Assembly: GCA_017429695.1 (NCBI GenBank) | Contig: JAFROK010000052.1 | Coordinates: 1 to 64,000, forward strand | From: Clostridia bacterium | Lineage (GTDB): Bacteria; Bacillota; Clostridia; Christensenellales; Aristaeellaceae | DNA length: 64,000 bases | Reading direction: 5' to 3' | Shown here: positions 23,045 through 33,256 of the stretch, in pieces | How the letters are laid out: the number at the start of each line of letters is the position of its first letter | Numbering within the stretch: the stretch's first letter is position 1 | Made by a program: the position numbers and the translations under genes | Notes under the pieces: generated by a model | What the model was told of the DNA's origin: nothing | Seen by the model: the letters and a program-made list of their open reading frames with translations, nothing else | Databases searched by the model: none

Positions 23045-26005
23045 ATGAATCGGATGAGGAGCAGGAAGGCCGGAACGGCGCTGCTGATCGCTGGACTCCT
23101 GGCTGCGGCACTGGCAGTATGCTGCTGTGCTGCAGAGGAGAGCCTCCAGGGCGAAGTGCTGATCAGCGAGCGCATTTCCCGGAACTACACGGCTGTTTCA
23201 TCCGGATATTCCATGCCCCTGTATGCGGGACCGGATATTGTCCTGCAGGTGGACCAGGCGGTTACTGACGCCGGGAAAGCGGAATGGACGGAAGAAACAT
23301 CCGGTTATTCAGGCGCGTCCCGGGTGCTTTCCGTGCAATATGGCCATACGGTATGCATGAACGCAGAAATACCACAGGACGGCCTGTATGCCCTGCGGAT
23401 CGATTACTACGCATACGATGAAAAACTGCCGGAAGACCGGCAGACGGTGCTGCCAAACCGGATTGCACTGGGGGTTGACAGCGAATATCCGTTCTATGAA
23501 TGCCGGAATATCAAACTGGAGGCAGACTGGCTGCGCTCCCCGGAAACGGCATACGACCGTTACGGGGACGAAATGGTATCCCTGCCGAAAAAGAGCCGGG
23601 GATGGAAAACCACATACCTGACAGACAGCACGGGACGGCGGACGGAAGCACTGCTGCTTGAAATGAGCGCCGGAAGCCATGAGATCGAGATTACGGCATG
23701 CGAGGGCGGTTTCCTGCTTGGGAACCTGACGCTCTGCGCCATGCCGGAGACCGCGGCTGCGGAAACAACCCGGACTGCGGAAGGCAGTGTGCTGCTTACG
23801 CTGCAGGGGGAACAATACACAAGCACCAATACATCCTCCATCCACGGTATTATGGAATATGACGCGGCGCTGGATCCCTATGAAGTGGAACATACCCGCC
23901 TGAACACCATTGATTCCGATTCGTTCCGGCTTGCGGGCGACAGCGTAACATGGGAGGTATCTGTGCCGGCTGCCGGCTGGTACAATATTGCCCTGAACTA
24001 CCGGCAGAGTGACAAAACGGATTTTCCGGTATTCGTTGATATTTTTGTCAACGGGCAGATACCATCAGACGCTTTCCGGGAGTATCCGCTGCAGTACGGA
24101 AGTGGCTGGCAGCGCCACACCCTGGCTGACAGCGACAACAACAAGCTCAGCGTATGGCTGGAGGAAGGGACACAAACCCTTACGCTCCGCCTGACCATCG
24201 CACCGCTACGGGAAGCCATGGAAGCGCTGGATGAAATGATGTACGGAATCAACGACCTGGCCCTTGAAATTACCAAGGTTGCCGGCACCAACGCCGACCA
24301 GTACCGGGACCTGAAGCTGAGCCGGTATATTCCGGACCTGACAGAGAAACTGAACGGATACGCATCGCGCCTGCGGGCGCTGGAGAAGCAGTATATTCCT
24401 TACAGTGCTTCATCCTCCGGCGTACCGGTGATGTCCTCCATGCTGATTGCGGCCCGCCAGCTGGAAAGCCTGGCGGAGAACCCGGACGAGATTCCCTACC
24501 GGATCAGGGAACTGTCCTCATCCTCCAATTCGGCAAACCAGTTCCTGGCCAATACGCTGGACAACCTGCTGCGGAACAACCTGGCTATCGACCGCATCTG
24601 GATTTACCAGGAAGACGCCTCCCTGCCGGCAGTTCCCGGATTTGAAGTGGCGGCAGGCAAGAGCATTGAACGTTTCGCCGGTTCCTTCTCTTCCCAGCGG
24701 TATTCCACAGCCAATACGGACAAGAACCACCTGCAGGTATGGGTCAACCGGTCCAACCAGTATGTTCAGATTATGCAGAAACTGATTGACGAACGGTTTA
24801 CACCGGCTACCGGAATCCAGGTTGACCTGTCCATTATGCCGGACCAGTATAAACTGGTGCTGGCCAAGGCTTCCGGAAAAGCACCGGACGTGGCGACAGG
24901 CATCAATTACACCATTCCGTACGAACTGGCCATCCGCGGCGCGCTGAAGGATCTGACTACCTTTGCGGATTTCCGGGAGGTTGCATCCGTTTATGAACCG
25001 GGCTTCTTCCTTACAGGGACAATCGGCGACGGGGTCTACTCCATGCCGGAAACGATGAATTTCTGGGTGCTGTTTTACCGGACGGATGTGATGGACAAAC
25101 TGAAACTTCCGGTTCCCCAGACCATGGACGACGTAATCGCCATGCTCCCTGAACTGCAGATGCGCGGACTGAATTTTTACTATGCCACTGCCGGCATGCT
25201 GTCCATGCGGAATTTCCACGGCACGACACCCCTACTGGTCCAGCACGGCGGCGCACTGTACTACGATACGGCAGAGGAAGGAACGGCGCTGGGATCCCGG
25301 GAATCGGTGGAAGGATTTACGGCGCTGACTGACCTGTTCACGATTTATAACCTGCCTGTGAATGTGGACAATTTTTACCAGCATTTCCGGAACGGGGACA
25401 TTCCGATCGGTATTGCTGACTTTTTCACCTATAACCTGATCCGGAACGCAGCTCCGGAACTGGACGGATCATGGAAGATTGCCCTGATTCCGGGAACGGT
25501 CCGGCCGGACGGGACCCTTGACCGGACAACCTGCGGCTGTTCTGACAGTACGGTGATTTTTACCAGCAATGAGGAGCGGGAAGAACAGGCATGGCAGTTT
25601 ATCCGCTGGTGGTCCGGCACGGAGACACAGGCGATTTTCGGGCGCATGGTGCAGTCCATATACGGCGATGAATACATCTGGCCGACCGCCAACCTGGAAG
25701 CATTTGACCTGCTGCCGTGGGATACGGAGGACAAACAGGTGATCCGGGAATTTGCCGGGAACGTGGTTGACGTGGCCCGGGTACCCGGCACCTATATGCT
25801 GGAGAGGGAAATGTCCAACGCATTCAATGATATTGTTGTCAACGGCGACAATGAGCAAACCAGGATCGACCAGGCGGTGAAGACCATCAACCGGGAAATC
25901 CGGCGGAAGCTGGAGGAATTCGGTTATGTGGACAGCCAGGGCAATGTACTGGAAGAATACCGGATTCCGACGATGGAATCTGTGCGGGTGATCCTGGGAC
26001 GATAA
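23045..26005 (+). CDS. Very large ABC transporter solute-binding protein with N-terminal extension
   Basis: The 986-residue secreted protein has an N-terminal signal segment ([18 protein letters not shown]), two beta-rich carbohydrate-binding-like repeats (about 35-240 and 250-400), a helical linker, and a C-terminal family 1 solute-binding domain (about 590-950) with [18 protein letters not shown] and [16 protein letters not shown]. Typical binding proteins have 400-550 residues. It is first in an operon with two permeases and should capture arabinose-containing oligosaccharides. The start at ATG 23045 follows CGGAGGG; the open frame upstream to 22949 crosses the operator region. A triple Cys makes lipid anchoring possible but uncertain. 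Confidence 0.82.
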   Translation: MNRMRSRKAGTALLIAGLLAAALAVCCCAAEESLQGEVLISERISRNYTAVSSGYSMPLYAGPDIVLQVDQAVTDAGKAEWTEETSGYSGASRVLSVQYGHTVCMNAEIPQDGLYALRIDYYAYDEKLPEDRQTVLPNRIALGVDSEYPFYECRNIKLEADWLRSPETAYDRYGDEMVSLPKKSRGWKTTYLTDSTGRRTEALLLEMSAGSHEIEITACEGGFLLGNLTLCAMPETAAAETTRTAEGSVLLTLQGEQYTSTNTSSIHGIMEYDAALDPYEVEHTRLNTIDSDSFRLAGDSVTWEVSVPAAGWYNIALNYRQSDKTDFPVFVDIFVNGQIPSDAFREYPLQYGSGWQRHTLADSDNNKLSVWLEEGTQTLTLRLTIAPLREAMEALDEMMYGINDLALEITKVAGTNADQYRDLKLSRYIPDLTEKLNGYASRLRALEKQYIPYSASSSGVPVMSSMLIAARQLESLAENPDEIPYRIRELSSSSNSANQFLANTLDNLLRNNLAIDRIWIYQEDASLPAVPGFEVAAGKSIERFAGSFSSQRYSTANTDKNHLQVWVNRSNQYVQIMQKLIDERFTPATGIQVDLSIMPDQYKLVLAKASGKAPDVATGINYTIPYELAIRGALKDLTTFADFREVASVYEPGFFLTGTIGDGVYSMPETMNFWVLFYRTDVMDKLKLPVPQTMDDVIAMLPELQMRGLNFYYATAGMLSMRNFHGTTPLLVQHGGALYYDTAEEGTALGSRESVEGFTALTDLFTIYNLPVNVDNFYQHFRNGDIPIGIADFFTYNLIRNAAPELDGSWKIALIPGTVRPDGTLDRTTCGCSDSTVIFTSNEEREEQAWQFIRWWSGTETQAIFGRMVQSIYGDEYIWPTANLEAFDLLPWDTEDKQVIREFAGNVVDVARVPGTYMLEREMSNAFNDIVVNGDNEQTRIDQAVKTINREIRRKLEEFGYVDSQGNVLEEYRIPTMESVRVILGR

Positions 26006-26030
26006 TTCCTGCAGAAGGGAGGAAAGCAGA

Positions 26031-26951
26031 ATGGCAGAGATTGCCGGAAGACAGCGGCGGAAAAGGCACAGGGAACAGAACCGTGTGAGCGGATATCTGT
26101 TTACCGCACCGTACGCGCTGGTTTTCCTGGTCTTTATCCTGGTGCCGGTACTCCTGGCGGTCGCATTGTCTTTTACGAATTTCAATGCCATTCAGTTTCC
26201 GCGCCTGGTAGGATTCCTGAATTATATTACGCTGCTGACCAGCGATGAAGTATTTATGCAGCACGTTCTGCCGAATACGGTGGTTTACGCGGTGGTGGTC
26301 GGCATCGGCGGATATATCCTGAGCTTCCTGCTGGCCTGGCTGCTGTGCAACCTGACCCGGGGCGTAAGGACAGTGCTGGCGCTGATTATCTATTCCCCGT
26401 CCCTGACGGCAGGCGTGGCCATGACGGTACTGTGGAAGGTGATTTTCTCCGGTGACCAGACCGGGTTGCTGAATTCCTGGCTGCTGTCCCTGAATGTGAT
26501 TGATGAGCCGATTGAGTGGCTGGTCAATACCAACTACCTTCTGCCGATTGTGATCATTATCGGCCTATGGTCCTCAATGGGAATCGGATTCCTGGCCATG
26601 ATCGCCGGTATTGCCAATTCGGATGAATCCCTTTATGAAGCAGGTGCGATTGACGGAATCAGCAACCGCTTCCAGGAAATGATCTACATTACGATTCCCC
26701 AGATGAAACCGCAGATGCTGTTTGCCGCAGTTATGGCAGTTGTGAATGCTTTCCAGAACGGCGCAGTAAGCGCCATGCTGACAGGCAATCCATCCCCGGG
26801 ATACGCAGCGCAGCTGATTGTGAACCACATTGAGGATTATGGCTTCCTGCGATATGAGATGGGGTACGCGGCAACGGTTTCCGTGGCGCTGCTGCTGATT
26901 GTCCAGATTTTCTCCCGGGCAGCCAACCGGCTGCTGACGGAAAAGGATTAA
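26031..26951 (+). CDS. Carbohydrate ABC transporter permease (MalF/LplB-like)
   Basis: The 306-residue inner membrane permease has six hydrophobic segments and the EAA loop [20 protein letters not shown] that docks the ATPase. A basic N terminus ([10 protein letters not shown]) is typical of MsmF-like subunits. It pairs with the product of the next gene and with the large binding protein. GGAGGAAAG precedes ATG 26031. No ATPase is encoded in the locus. Confidence 0.92.
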   Translation: MAEIAGRQRRKRHREQNRVSGYLFTAPYALVFLVFILVPVLLAVALSFTNFNAIQFPRLVGFLNYITLLTSDEVFMQHVLPNTVVYAVVVGIGGYILSFLLAWLLCNLTRGVRTVLALIIYSPSLTAGVAMTVLWKVIFSGDQTGLLNSWLLSLNVIDEPIEWLVNTNYLLPIVIIIGLWSSMGIGFLAMIAGIANSDESLYEAGAIDGISNRFQEMIYITIPQMKPQMLFAAVMAVVNAFQNGAVSAMLTGNPSPGYAAQLIVNHIEDYGFLRYEMGYAATVSVALLLIVQIFSRAANRLLTEKD

Positions 26952-26969
26952 GGAAAGGAGGGACGGCGG

Positions 26970-27839
26970 ATGGCATACAAGGGACGGCATATCAATCCCC
27001 AGCGGTTTGAGCGGGGGCAGATCAAGATTCTGCTGATTCTGCTGCCGCTGACGCTGTTTATGGCGCTGCCGATTGTTTTTATTATCAACCATGCCTTCAA
27101 GCCCATGGATGAACTCTTTGCTTTTCCGCCCACGTTCTTTGTCCGCAATCCGACGCTGGAAAACTTTACCAAACTGATCAAGTTTTCCCGCTCCGCCGGG
27201 ATTCCGCTGACCCGGTATCTGTTCAATTCCCTGGTGGTCACCATACTGACAGTCGGACTGTCCCTGTTTCTGACCACATGCGCGGCGTTTGCATTTTCGA
27301 AAATCAAATTCCGCGGAAGGGCGCTTATGCTGCAGATTAACCAGATTGCCATCATGTTTGTGGCGACGGCGGTGCTGATTCCCCGCTACCTGGTTATCAG
27401 CAAGCTGGGACTGATCGACACGGTTCTCGGGCATGTGCTGCCGCTGGTGGCGATGCCGGTGGCCCTTTTCCTGGTGAAACAGTTTGTGGACCAGGTGCCG
27501 GACAGCCTGATTGAAGCGGCACACCTGGACGGGGCGTCTGACATGAAGGTCTACTGGCATATTGTGCTTCCGGTGATCAAACCGGCGATTGCAACGGCCA
27601 TGGTGCTGGTGTTCCAGCAGGTATGGACCAATATGGAAACATCCAATTACTTTACCAATGACGAGAGCATGAAGACGCTGACTTTCTACATGAACACGCT
27701 GGTCAGCACTTCCAACGGCGTTGCGGGACAGGGTGTTTCAGCCGCGGCGTCCCTGATTATGTTTGTTCCCAACCTGATCCTGTTTATCATCTGCCAGAAC
27801 GCGGTGATGAACACGATGGCATCATCCGGCATCAAATGA
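26970..27839 (+). CDS. Carbohydrate ABC transporter permease (MalG-like)
   Basis: The 289-residue second permease has six membrane segments and an EAA loop EAAHLDGASDMKVYWHIVLP near residues 180-200. It lies 18 bp behind the first permease gene, with AAAGGAGG before its ATG. The N-terminal RYLFNSLVVTILTVG segment begins the conserved permease domain. Together with the previous subunit it would form the import channel. Confidence 0.92.
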   Translation: MAYKGRHINPQRFERGQIKILLILLPLTLFMALPIVFIINHAFKPMDELFAFPPTFFVRNPTLENFTKLIKFSRSAGIPLTRYLFNSLVVTILTVGLSLFLTTCAAFAFSKIKFRGRALMLQINQIAIMFVATAVLIPRYLVISKLGLIDTVLGHVLPLVAMPVALFLVKQFVDQVPDSLIEAAHLDGASDMKVYWHIVLPVIKPAIATAMVLVFQQVWTNMETSNYFTNDESMKTLTFYMNTLVSTSNGVAGQGVSAAASLIMFVPNLILFIICQNAVMNTMASSGIK

Positions 27840-27888
27840 CCTGATCGGCGGATTCCCGGATAACAAAGAGGCGAAAGGAGGCGGACCG

Positions 27889-29919
27889 TTGAAAAAGCTT
27901 ACAGCATTCCTGGCGATTGTTCTTGCGGCGATGATCCTGTCCGTCTGCGCTTTCGCTGCCACCCCCTATACAACATATACAGTCAACGGCTACGGGGATA
28001 TCCAGGAAACGCAGACCGCATACCAGGCGGTACGGGCCATCACGAAGTTCGGCGCGGAGTATTTCAGCGGTCCCAGGGATCTGTTTGTTGCCGGAGACGG
28101 TACCATTTATGTGGCTGACACTCTGAACAAACGGATCCTGATCGGCAATGCGGACGGTGACCTGCTTGGCATTATCGGCAAGGGGACCCTGCAGACACCG
28201 GGCGGCGTATTCGTGACAGAAAACGGCCACATTTATGTGGCGGACCGGGACGCACGGGCGGTGTTTGAGTTCGGAACGGACGGGGAACTGCTGCATACCT
28301 ACGGCAAGCCGTCCAGTCCGCTTTACGGGGAGGAAATGGATTTCCTGCCCCTCAAGGTGGCGGTTAACGACGCCGGAATCCTGTTTGTCGTATGTGAGAA
28401 GAATATTAACGGCATTGCTGAAATATCCCCGATTGACGGCGGAACCTTCCTCGGGTATTTCGGAACCAATTTTGCCAAGGTTGATTTCCGGACTGTGCTG
28501 TACCGGGCAATTCTCACCAGGGAGCAGCGGGCCAAGATGGTCAGCAACAATCCGAGTACACCGGACAACCTGGCGATTGACGAGCGGGGCCTGGTTTATA
28601 CCGTGACGCTGGGTGACGAAGACAAAACGGTCAAGCGGCTGAATATTGCCGGGTTGAATCTGATTGATTCCGCCGAGAAAGTGGATACCCCCGCGGCTGT
28701 GACTCCCGGAAACCACAACAACCTGTATGTGGCGGACCAGTCCGGCTTTATCTTTGAGTTCAATAACGAAGGCGAACTGATATTTGTTTTCGGCGGGAAG
28801 GATGACGGAAACAACCGGCTGGGGCTGCTGAAAACAGTATCCGCCATCGACGTGGACCGCTCCGACCGGCTGTATGTACTCGACTCCGCACTGAACATGA
28901 TTCAGATTTTTAAGCCGACAGAGTTTACGGATAAGCTGCATGAAGCGCTGTACCTTTATTCCGTCGGACGGTATACGGAAAGCCGGGAACCGCTGCAGCG
29001 CGTGCTGGACATGAACAGCCTGTTCGACGTGGCCAACCGCGCCATGGGACGGGCCTGCTTCCAGGAAGAAAACTATGAGGAAGCGCTGCGCTATGCCCGC
29101 CTTGCGAAAGACCGGGAAGGATACTCTGACGCATACTGGGAAATCCGGAACATATGGCTGAAAAACCATGTGGCGGGAATGCTGGGAATCCTGATTGCGC
29201 TGTTTATACTGATACGGATCCTGAAGACACTGGACCGGCGGAAGGGCATTTTTGTTCCGGTGCGGAAGTTGCTGGGCAGGAAAAAGGAAAAAGGGCTGCG
29301 GGACAACCTGGGGTACGCGTTCCACTATATGCGGCATCCGATTGACGCATCCTACGGGATCGCCCGGGAAGGACGGGCGAGCTGGCTGTCTTCCGGTATC
29401 ATGCTGGGTGTGTTTATCCTGGAATTCCTGGTGAACAAGTACCTGTGCGGATTCCTCCAGAAGACCATCCAGGACGGGAGATACGAACTTTTCTCTGATG
29501 TGGGGATTATCCTGGCGGCAGTGCTGGGCCTGACGCTGTGCCATTACCTGGTATGTACAATCAATGACGGAGAAGGCCGGGTGAAGCAGATTTTCACTTA
29601 TTTCTGCTACAGCCTGACACCGTATATCCTGCTGACGCCTGTGGTGTTCCTGCTTTCCCATGTGCTGACAATCAATGAGCAGTTCCTGATTACCTTCCTC
29701 CGGATCATTATCATCGGATGGATCATGGTGCTGATTGTGCTGGGAATCCGGGAAGTCAACAATTATACGGCAAAAGAAACGGCCAAGGTTATCCTGCTGA
29801 CGCTGTTTACCGTGCTGATCATGGCGCTGATTATCTTCATCCTGTATATCCTCTGGGCCCAGGTGATCGAATTCATCAGCGCGATTGGCGGGGAAATCGG
29901 GTACAGGGTCAGTGGCTAG
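27889..29919 (+). CDS. NHL beta-propeller/TPR protein with Yip1-like membrane domain
   Basis: The 676-residue protein starts with TTG after AAAGGAGG. It has a signal peptide (cleavage near AFA-AT), an extracellular NHL-repeat propeller (about 60-350; repeats such as GTIYVADTLNKRI and GHIYVADRDARAV), a short TPR-like segment (about 355-410), one transmembrane helix near 425 and a C-terminal Yip1-like domain with about five helices (about 475-670). The fusion places a propeller sensor outside the membrane. Its position between transporter genes suggests a scaffold or accessory for polysaccharide uptake. The function is unknown. Confidence 0.75.
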   Translation: MKKLTAFLAIVLAAMILSVCAFAATPYTTYTVNGYGDIQETQTAYQAVRAITKFGAEYFSGPRDLFVAGDGTIYVADTLNKRILIGNADGDLLGIIGKGTLQTPGGVFVTENGHIYVADRDARAVFEFGTDGELLHTYGKPSSPLYGEEMDFLPLKVAVNDAGILFVVCEKNINGIAEISPIDGGTFLGYFGTNFAKVDFRTVLYRAILTREQRAKMVSNNPSTPDNLAIDERGLVYTVTLGDEDKTVKRLNIAGLNLIDSAEKVDTPAAVTPGNHNNLYVADQSGFIFEFNNEGELIFVFGGKDDGNNRLGLLKTVSAIDVDRSDRLYVLDSALNMIQIFKPTEFTDKLHEALYLYSVGRYTESREPLQRVLDMNSLFDVANRAMGRACFQEENYEEALRYARLAKDREGYSDAYWEIRNIWLKNHVAGMLGILIALFILIRILKTLDRRKGIFVPVRKLLGRKKEKGLRDNLGYAFHYMRHPIDASYGIAREGRASWLSSGIMLGVFILEFLVNKYLCGFLQKTIQDGRYELFSDVGIILAAVLGLTLCHYLVCTINDGEGRVKQIFTYFCYSLTPYILLTPVVFLLSHVLTINEQFLITFLRIIIIGWIMVLIVLGIREVNNYTAKETAKVILLTLFTVLIMALIIFILYILWAQVIEFISAIGGEIGYRVSG

Positions 29920-29930
29920 TGGTTAGGGTG
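29909..29930. repeat. TTAGTG-type repeat tract
   Basis: TCAGTGGCTAGTGGTTAGGG, overlapping the stop codon of the NHL-Yip1 gene. It is related to the tracts at 17606-17645 and 59604-59650. Confidence 0.55.
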
Positions 29931-29972
29931 AACAAGGGAACTTTCAGTCCGGTCAGGGAAGGAGGGGTTTTT

Positions 29973-32231
29973 GTGCAGAAGAGGATCCGGGTTTTTTTGC
30001 TGGTTATTGTTTTGGCAATGGGCGGCATGATGATAGCCGCGGCAGCGGAGAACGCTGACACCGATGCTGTTCCTTCTGCGGGGAACCCCCTGCCGGACAG
30101 CTATGCAGACTATGTCTTTGTTACGGCCAGCGACCAGTATGAAATGTATCTTTACGAGCCGCAGATTTCCGTTGTTTTGCGGAACCGGGAAACAGGCGCA
30201 CTGATCGCATCCACCCTGAATGAAAATACCAAAAAGGGTTCGCTGTCCGGTAAATGGCTTGGTTACGGTTTTTCAGGCGTTGTGCTGGATGTCCTGTCCG
30301 GCCCGAGCAAAAACTATGAACAGGTGGATCCGGTGCAGAAGAAAAAAATGTCCAAGGATGTCAAAGATCCGCATACGCTGACATATACCTTTACGCCGGA
30401 CGGATTTGACGCGGAACTGTACTTTACAGAGCGCGGCCTCGGACTGACCCTGCAGGTTCGGCTGCAGGGGGACGAACTGCTGATGACCATTCCGGATGAA
30501 TCCATCCAGGAGGATATGCCGGACTCCTATTTCGGAATGATCTCCCTGAGCCCGATGTTCGGCGCGACATATATGGACGACCATACCGGCTATATGCTGA
30601 TTCCCGACGGAAACGGCGCGCTGATCTGGCTGACAGACAAGGAAAAGCGGTTCTCAACCGGCTATTCGCAGATGATCTACGGACAGGACGACGGATTTAC
30701 GCAAAGATCCGCCGGGGAAGCGCTTTTCCGGGAAAGGTATCAGATGGTTGTTCCGCCGCACCCGGTGATTATGCCGGTATTCGGCATGGCGCATACAGAC
30801 GAGGGAATCGGATATATCGCCATTGTGGAACAGGGCGAAAAGCGCTGCTCCGTGGAAGCACATCCGAACGGCGCCATGATCGATTACAACCGCTGCTATG
30901 CCAAATTCCTGATCCGGGATGCGTACAAGCAGCCCCTGAACCAATCCGAATCCACCAAGATGGATATGCTGGAACAGGATCGCACCCATCACGACCTTGC
31001 AGTCCGTTACTGCCTGCTTTCAGGCGATGACGCGACCTATGTCGGCATGGCCAGACGCTACCGGCAGCACCTGCTGGAAAACGGGATCCTGGTTCCGAGG
31101 GATACGACATACCGCACGCGGGTTGATTTCCTGGCGGAGGAACAGGAGAAATTCCTGGTGGGCACACGCCCGGTTGTAATGACGGATGTTGAAGAAATGC
31201 GGGCGATTATCGCGGACCTCCGGGAAGCCGGGGTGCAATCCGCGTTCAGCGAATACCGGGGATGGCAGAACGGCGGACTGTGGGCGGTACCGGTGGATTC
31301 CTTTGCTGCGGACAGCGCCATCGGCGGAACAGGCGCCCTGAAAAACGCCATCGAAGAAGCAGCTTCACAGGATTACCTGATCTACCCGTATGTGGACGCC
31401 CTGCGGATGAATGCCGATCTGAACGCGTTTACCCATGACGCGGCGAAAATGGTGAACAAAACAACACTGAAGGACCAGACGGGCCGACAGGTTTACGAAC
31501 TGTTCTACTATCTGCTTCCGGAGAAGACGACGGAGAAACTGGGCCGGCTGACGGAAAGCCTGGAACGGAACGGTGTAGGCGGACTGGCACTTTCCGGCAT
31601 CACGGACCATCTGTTCTCCTGGAGTTCACGGAACAACTTCTATTCCCGGAACGACGGAGCGGACGCCTATGCCGGGATCCTGAAAGATATGGCCGGATCC
31701 CTTTCCCTGGCCATGGAGGAACCGTTCCAGTACCTGTGGCCGTATATGTCCGCTTTCCTGAATACACCGCTGGACGGATCGGACTACCTGTACGTTGATG
31801 AGGAAGTGCCATTCCTGACCATTACGCTGAAGGGAATCATTCCGATGTACTCCGATTACGTGAATTTTGAGGCCAACCGGACAGAAACATACCTCGCGCT
31901 GGCCGAAACAGGTGTGTACCCTTCCTTCTGCGTGACAAAGCAGGACACTTCCAGACTGATTTACACGAATTCAAGCGATATGTATTCTACCCAGTATGAT
32001 GCATACCGGACCTCGATAATCGACTTTGACCGGGAGTTCCGACAGATGGCGGAGAAAACAGCCGGCGCCCTGATTGCGGATTATGAAAAACTGGCAGGCA
32101 ACGTCCGCAAGATTATCTATTCCAACGGAACAATCGTTTATGTCAATTATTCCTGGGATCCGCGGACGGCAGACGGCATCGACCTGGCGCCTGAATCCTT
32201 TGCGGTTGTGGCGGGAGGTGATGCGCCGTGA
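29973..32231 (+). CDS. Secreted DUF5696-like protein
   Basis: The 752-residue protein has a signal peptide (cleavage near AAAA-EN), a beta-rich N-terminal half and an alpha/beta C-terminal half with DFLAEEQEKFLVGTRPVVMTDVEEM and DYLIYPYVDALRMNADLN, reminiscent of a TIM barrel. I recognise it as DUF5696, which in Clostridia and Bacilli accompanies sugar ABC transporters and Yip1 proteins; no activity is established. A glycoside hydrolase-like role is possible. GAAGGAGGGG at 29958-29967 fits the GTG at 29973. The stop overlaps the next gene start by four bases. Confidence 0.65.
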   Translation: MQKRIRVFLLVIVLAMGGMMIAAAAENADTDAVPSAGNPLPDSYADYVFVTASDQYEMYLYEPQISVVLRNRETGALIASTLNENTKKGSLSGKWLGYGFSGVVLDVLSGPSKNYEQVDPVQKKKMSKDVKDPHTLTYTFTPDGFDAELYFTERGLGLTLQVRLQGDELLMTIPDESIQEDMPDSYFGMISLSPMFGATYMDDHTGYMLIPDGNGALIWLTDKEKRFSTGYSQMIYGQDDGFTQRSAGEALFRERYQMVVPPHPVIMPVFGMAHTDEGIGYIAIVEQGEKRCSVEAHPNGAMIDYNRCYAKFLIRDAYKQPLNQSESTKMDMLEQDRTHHDLAVRYCLLSGDDATYVGMARRYRQHLLENGILVPRDTTYRTRVDFLAEEQEKFLVGTRPVVMTDVEEMRAIIADLREAGVQSAFSEYRGWQNGGLWAVPVDSFAADSAIGGTGALKNAIEEAASQDYLIYPYVDALRMNADLNAFTHDAAKMVNKTTLKDQTGRQVYELFYYLLPEKTTEKLGRLTESLERNGVGGLALSGITDHLFSWSSRNNFYSRNDGADAYAGILKDMAGSLSLAMEEPFQYLWPYMSAFLNTPLDGSDYLYVDEEVPFLTITLKGIIPMYSDYVNFEANRTETYLALAETGVYPSFCVTKQDTSRLIYTNSSDMYSTQYDAYRTSIIDFDREFRQMAEKTAGALIADYEKLAGNVRKIIYSNGTIVYVNYSWDPRTADGIDLAPESFAVVAGGDAP

Positions 32232-33256
32232 CGACAGTAAAGGCTGCGCACAACCGCCATGAAAACAGGATCCGGATCCGGCGGGGGCCGCTGGAGAAGC
32301 GGGAGGCAAGGGCCGGGCTGATGTTCGTGCTTCCCTGGATTATCGGTGCCGCGGTATTCCTGATTTACCCGCTGGGAATGTCGCTGTGGTATTCGCTGAA
32401 CAATATCCGGCTGACTTCAGAGGGGATGAAGTTTACCTTTGTGGCCCAGGGCAATTTTACACAGATCCTCCTCAGTGATCCCGATTTCCTGCCGGACCTG
32501 GTGGACTACCTGATCAACACACTGGTTTCGGTACCTGTGATTGTGGTATTTGCCCTGATGATCGCGCTGATGCTGAATGAAAAAATCAGGGGCAAAAGCT
32601 TCTTCCGGCTGATCTTTTTCCTGCCTGTAATCATTGTATCGGGACCGATCCTGAATTCCCTTACGGAACAGAACGCATCGACCATATCGATTGTGGACGC
32701 ACAGGCGGTGACCGGTGCGATTGCCGCATTCCTGCCGGAGATCATTGCCCGGCCTGTGTCGGAACTCTTTTCCAACATGGTAACGATCCTCTGGTATTCC
32801 GGCGTTCCGATCCTGATTTTCCTTTCATCGCTGCAGAAGATTGACCGGAGCCAGTATGAGGCGGCGTATGTGGACGGCGCATCGGGCTGGGAACGTTTCT
32901 GGAAAATCACCCTGCCGTCCGTGAAGCCCATGATCCTGCTGAATTGTGTGTATACGGTGGTGTTCGTTTCATCCAATGATCAGAACCAGCTGATCGGCCT
33001 GATCAAATCCTCAATGTTTTCCGGAACATCGGAAAAAGGATACGGATATGCATCCGCCATGGCGTGGGTATATTCTTTTGTGGTACTGCTGCTGGTGGGA
33101 CTGTTTGCTCTTCTGTTTATGGCCCGGAAGGACAAATACGAACGGGAGGCAAAAAAACTGGACCGCGCGGCGAAGCGGGAACGGCGCCAGGTAATCCGAA
33201 TTCAAAGGAGGCAGGCACGGCATGCAAAAAAGTATCACCGTCCCACCGTTCGCTGA
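32228..33256 (+). CDS. Carbohydrate ABC transporter permease (second system, MalF-like)
   Basis: The 342-residue permease has a basic N terminus, six hydrophobic segments and the EAA loop EAAYVDGASGWERFWKITLP. The first periplasmic region is long. GGGAGGTGA precedes the GTG start at 32228, which overlaps the DUF5696 stop. The C terminus is highly basic (RRQARHAKKYHR) and overlaps the next gene by 35 bases. Confidence 0.9.
   Translation: MTTVKAAHNRHENRIRIRRGPLEKREARAGLMFVLPWIIGAAVFLIYPLGMSLWYSLNNIRLTSEGMKFTFVAQGNFTQILLSDPDFLPDLVDYLINTLVSVPVIVVFALMIALMLNEKIRGKSFFRLIFFLPVIIVSGPILNSLTEQNASTISIVDAQAVTGAIAAFLPEIIARPVSELFSNMVTILWYSGVPILIFLSSLQKIDRSQYEAAYVDGASGWERFWKITLPSVKPMILLNCVYTVVFVSSNDQNQLIGLIKSSMFSGTSEKGYGYASAMAWVYSFVVLLLVGLFALLFMARKDKYEREAKKLDRAAKRERRQVIRIQRRQARHAKKYHRPTVR

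Noticed and set aside
27832..29661. A 609-codon open frame on the minus strand
   Set aside because: It is antisense to the NHL-Yip1 gene, lacks a signal or domain pattern, and would break the operon; the plus-strand protein has clear domains.
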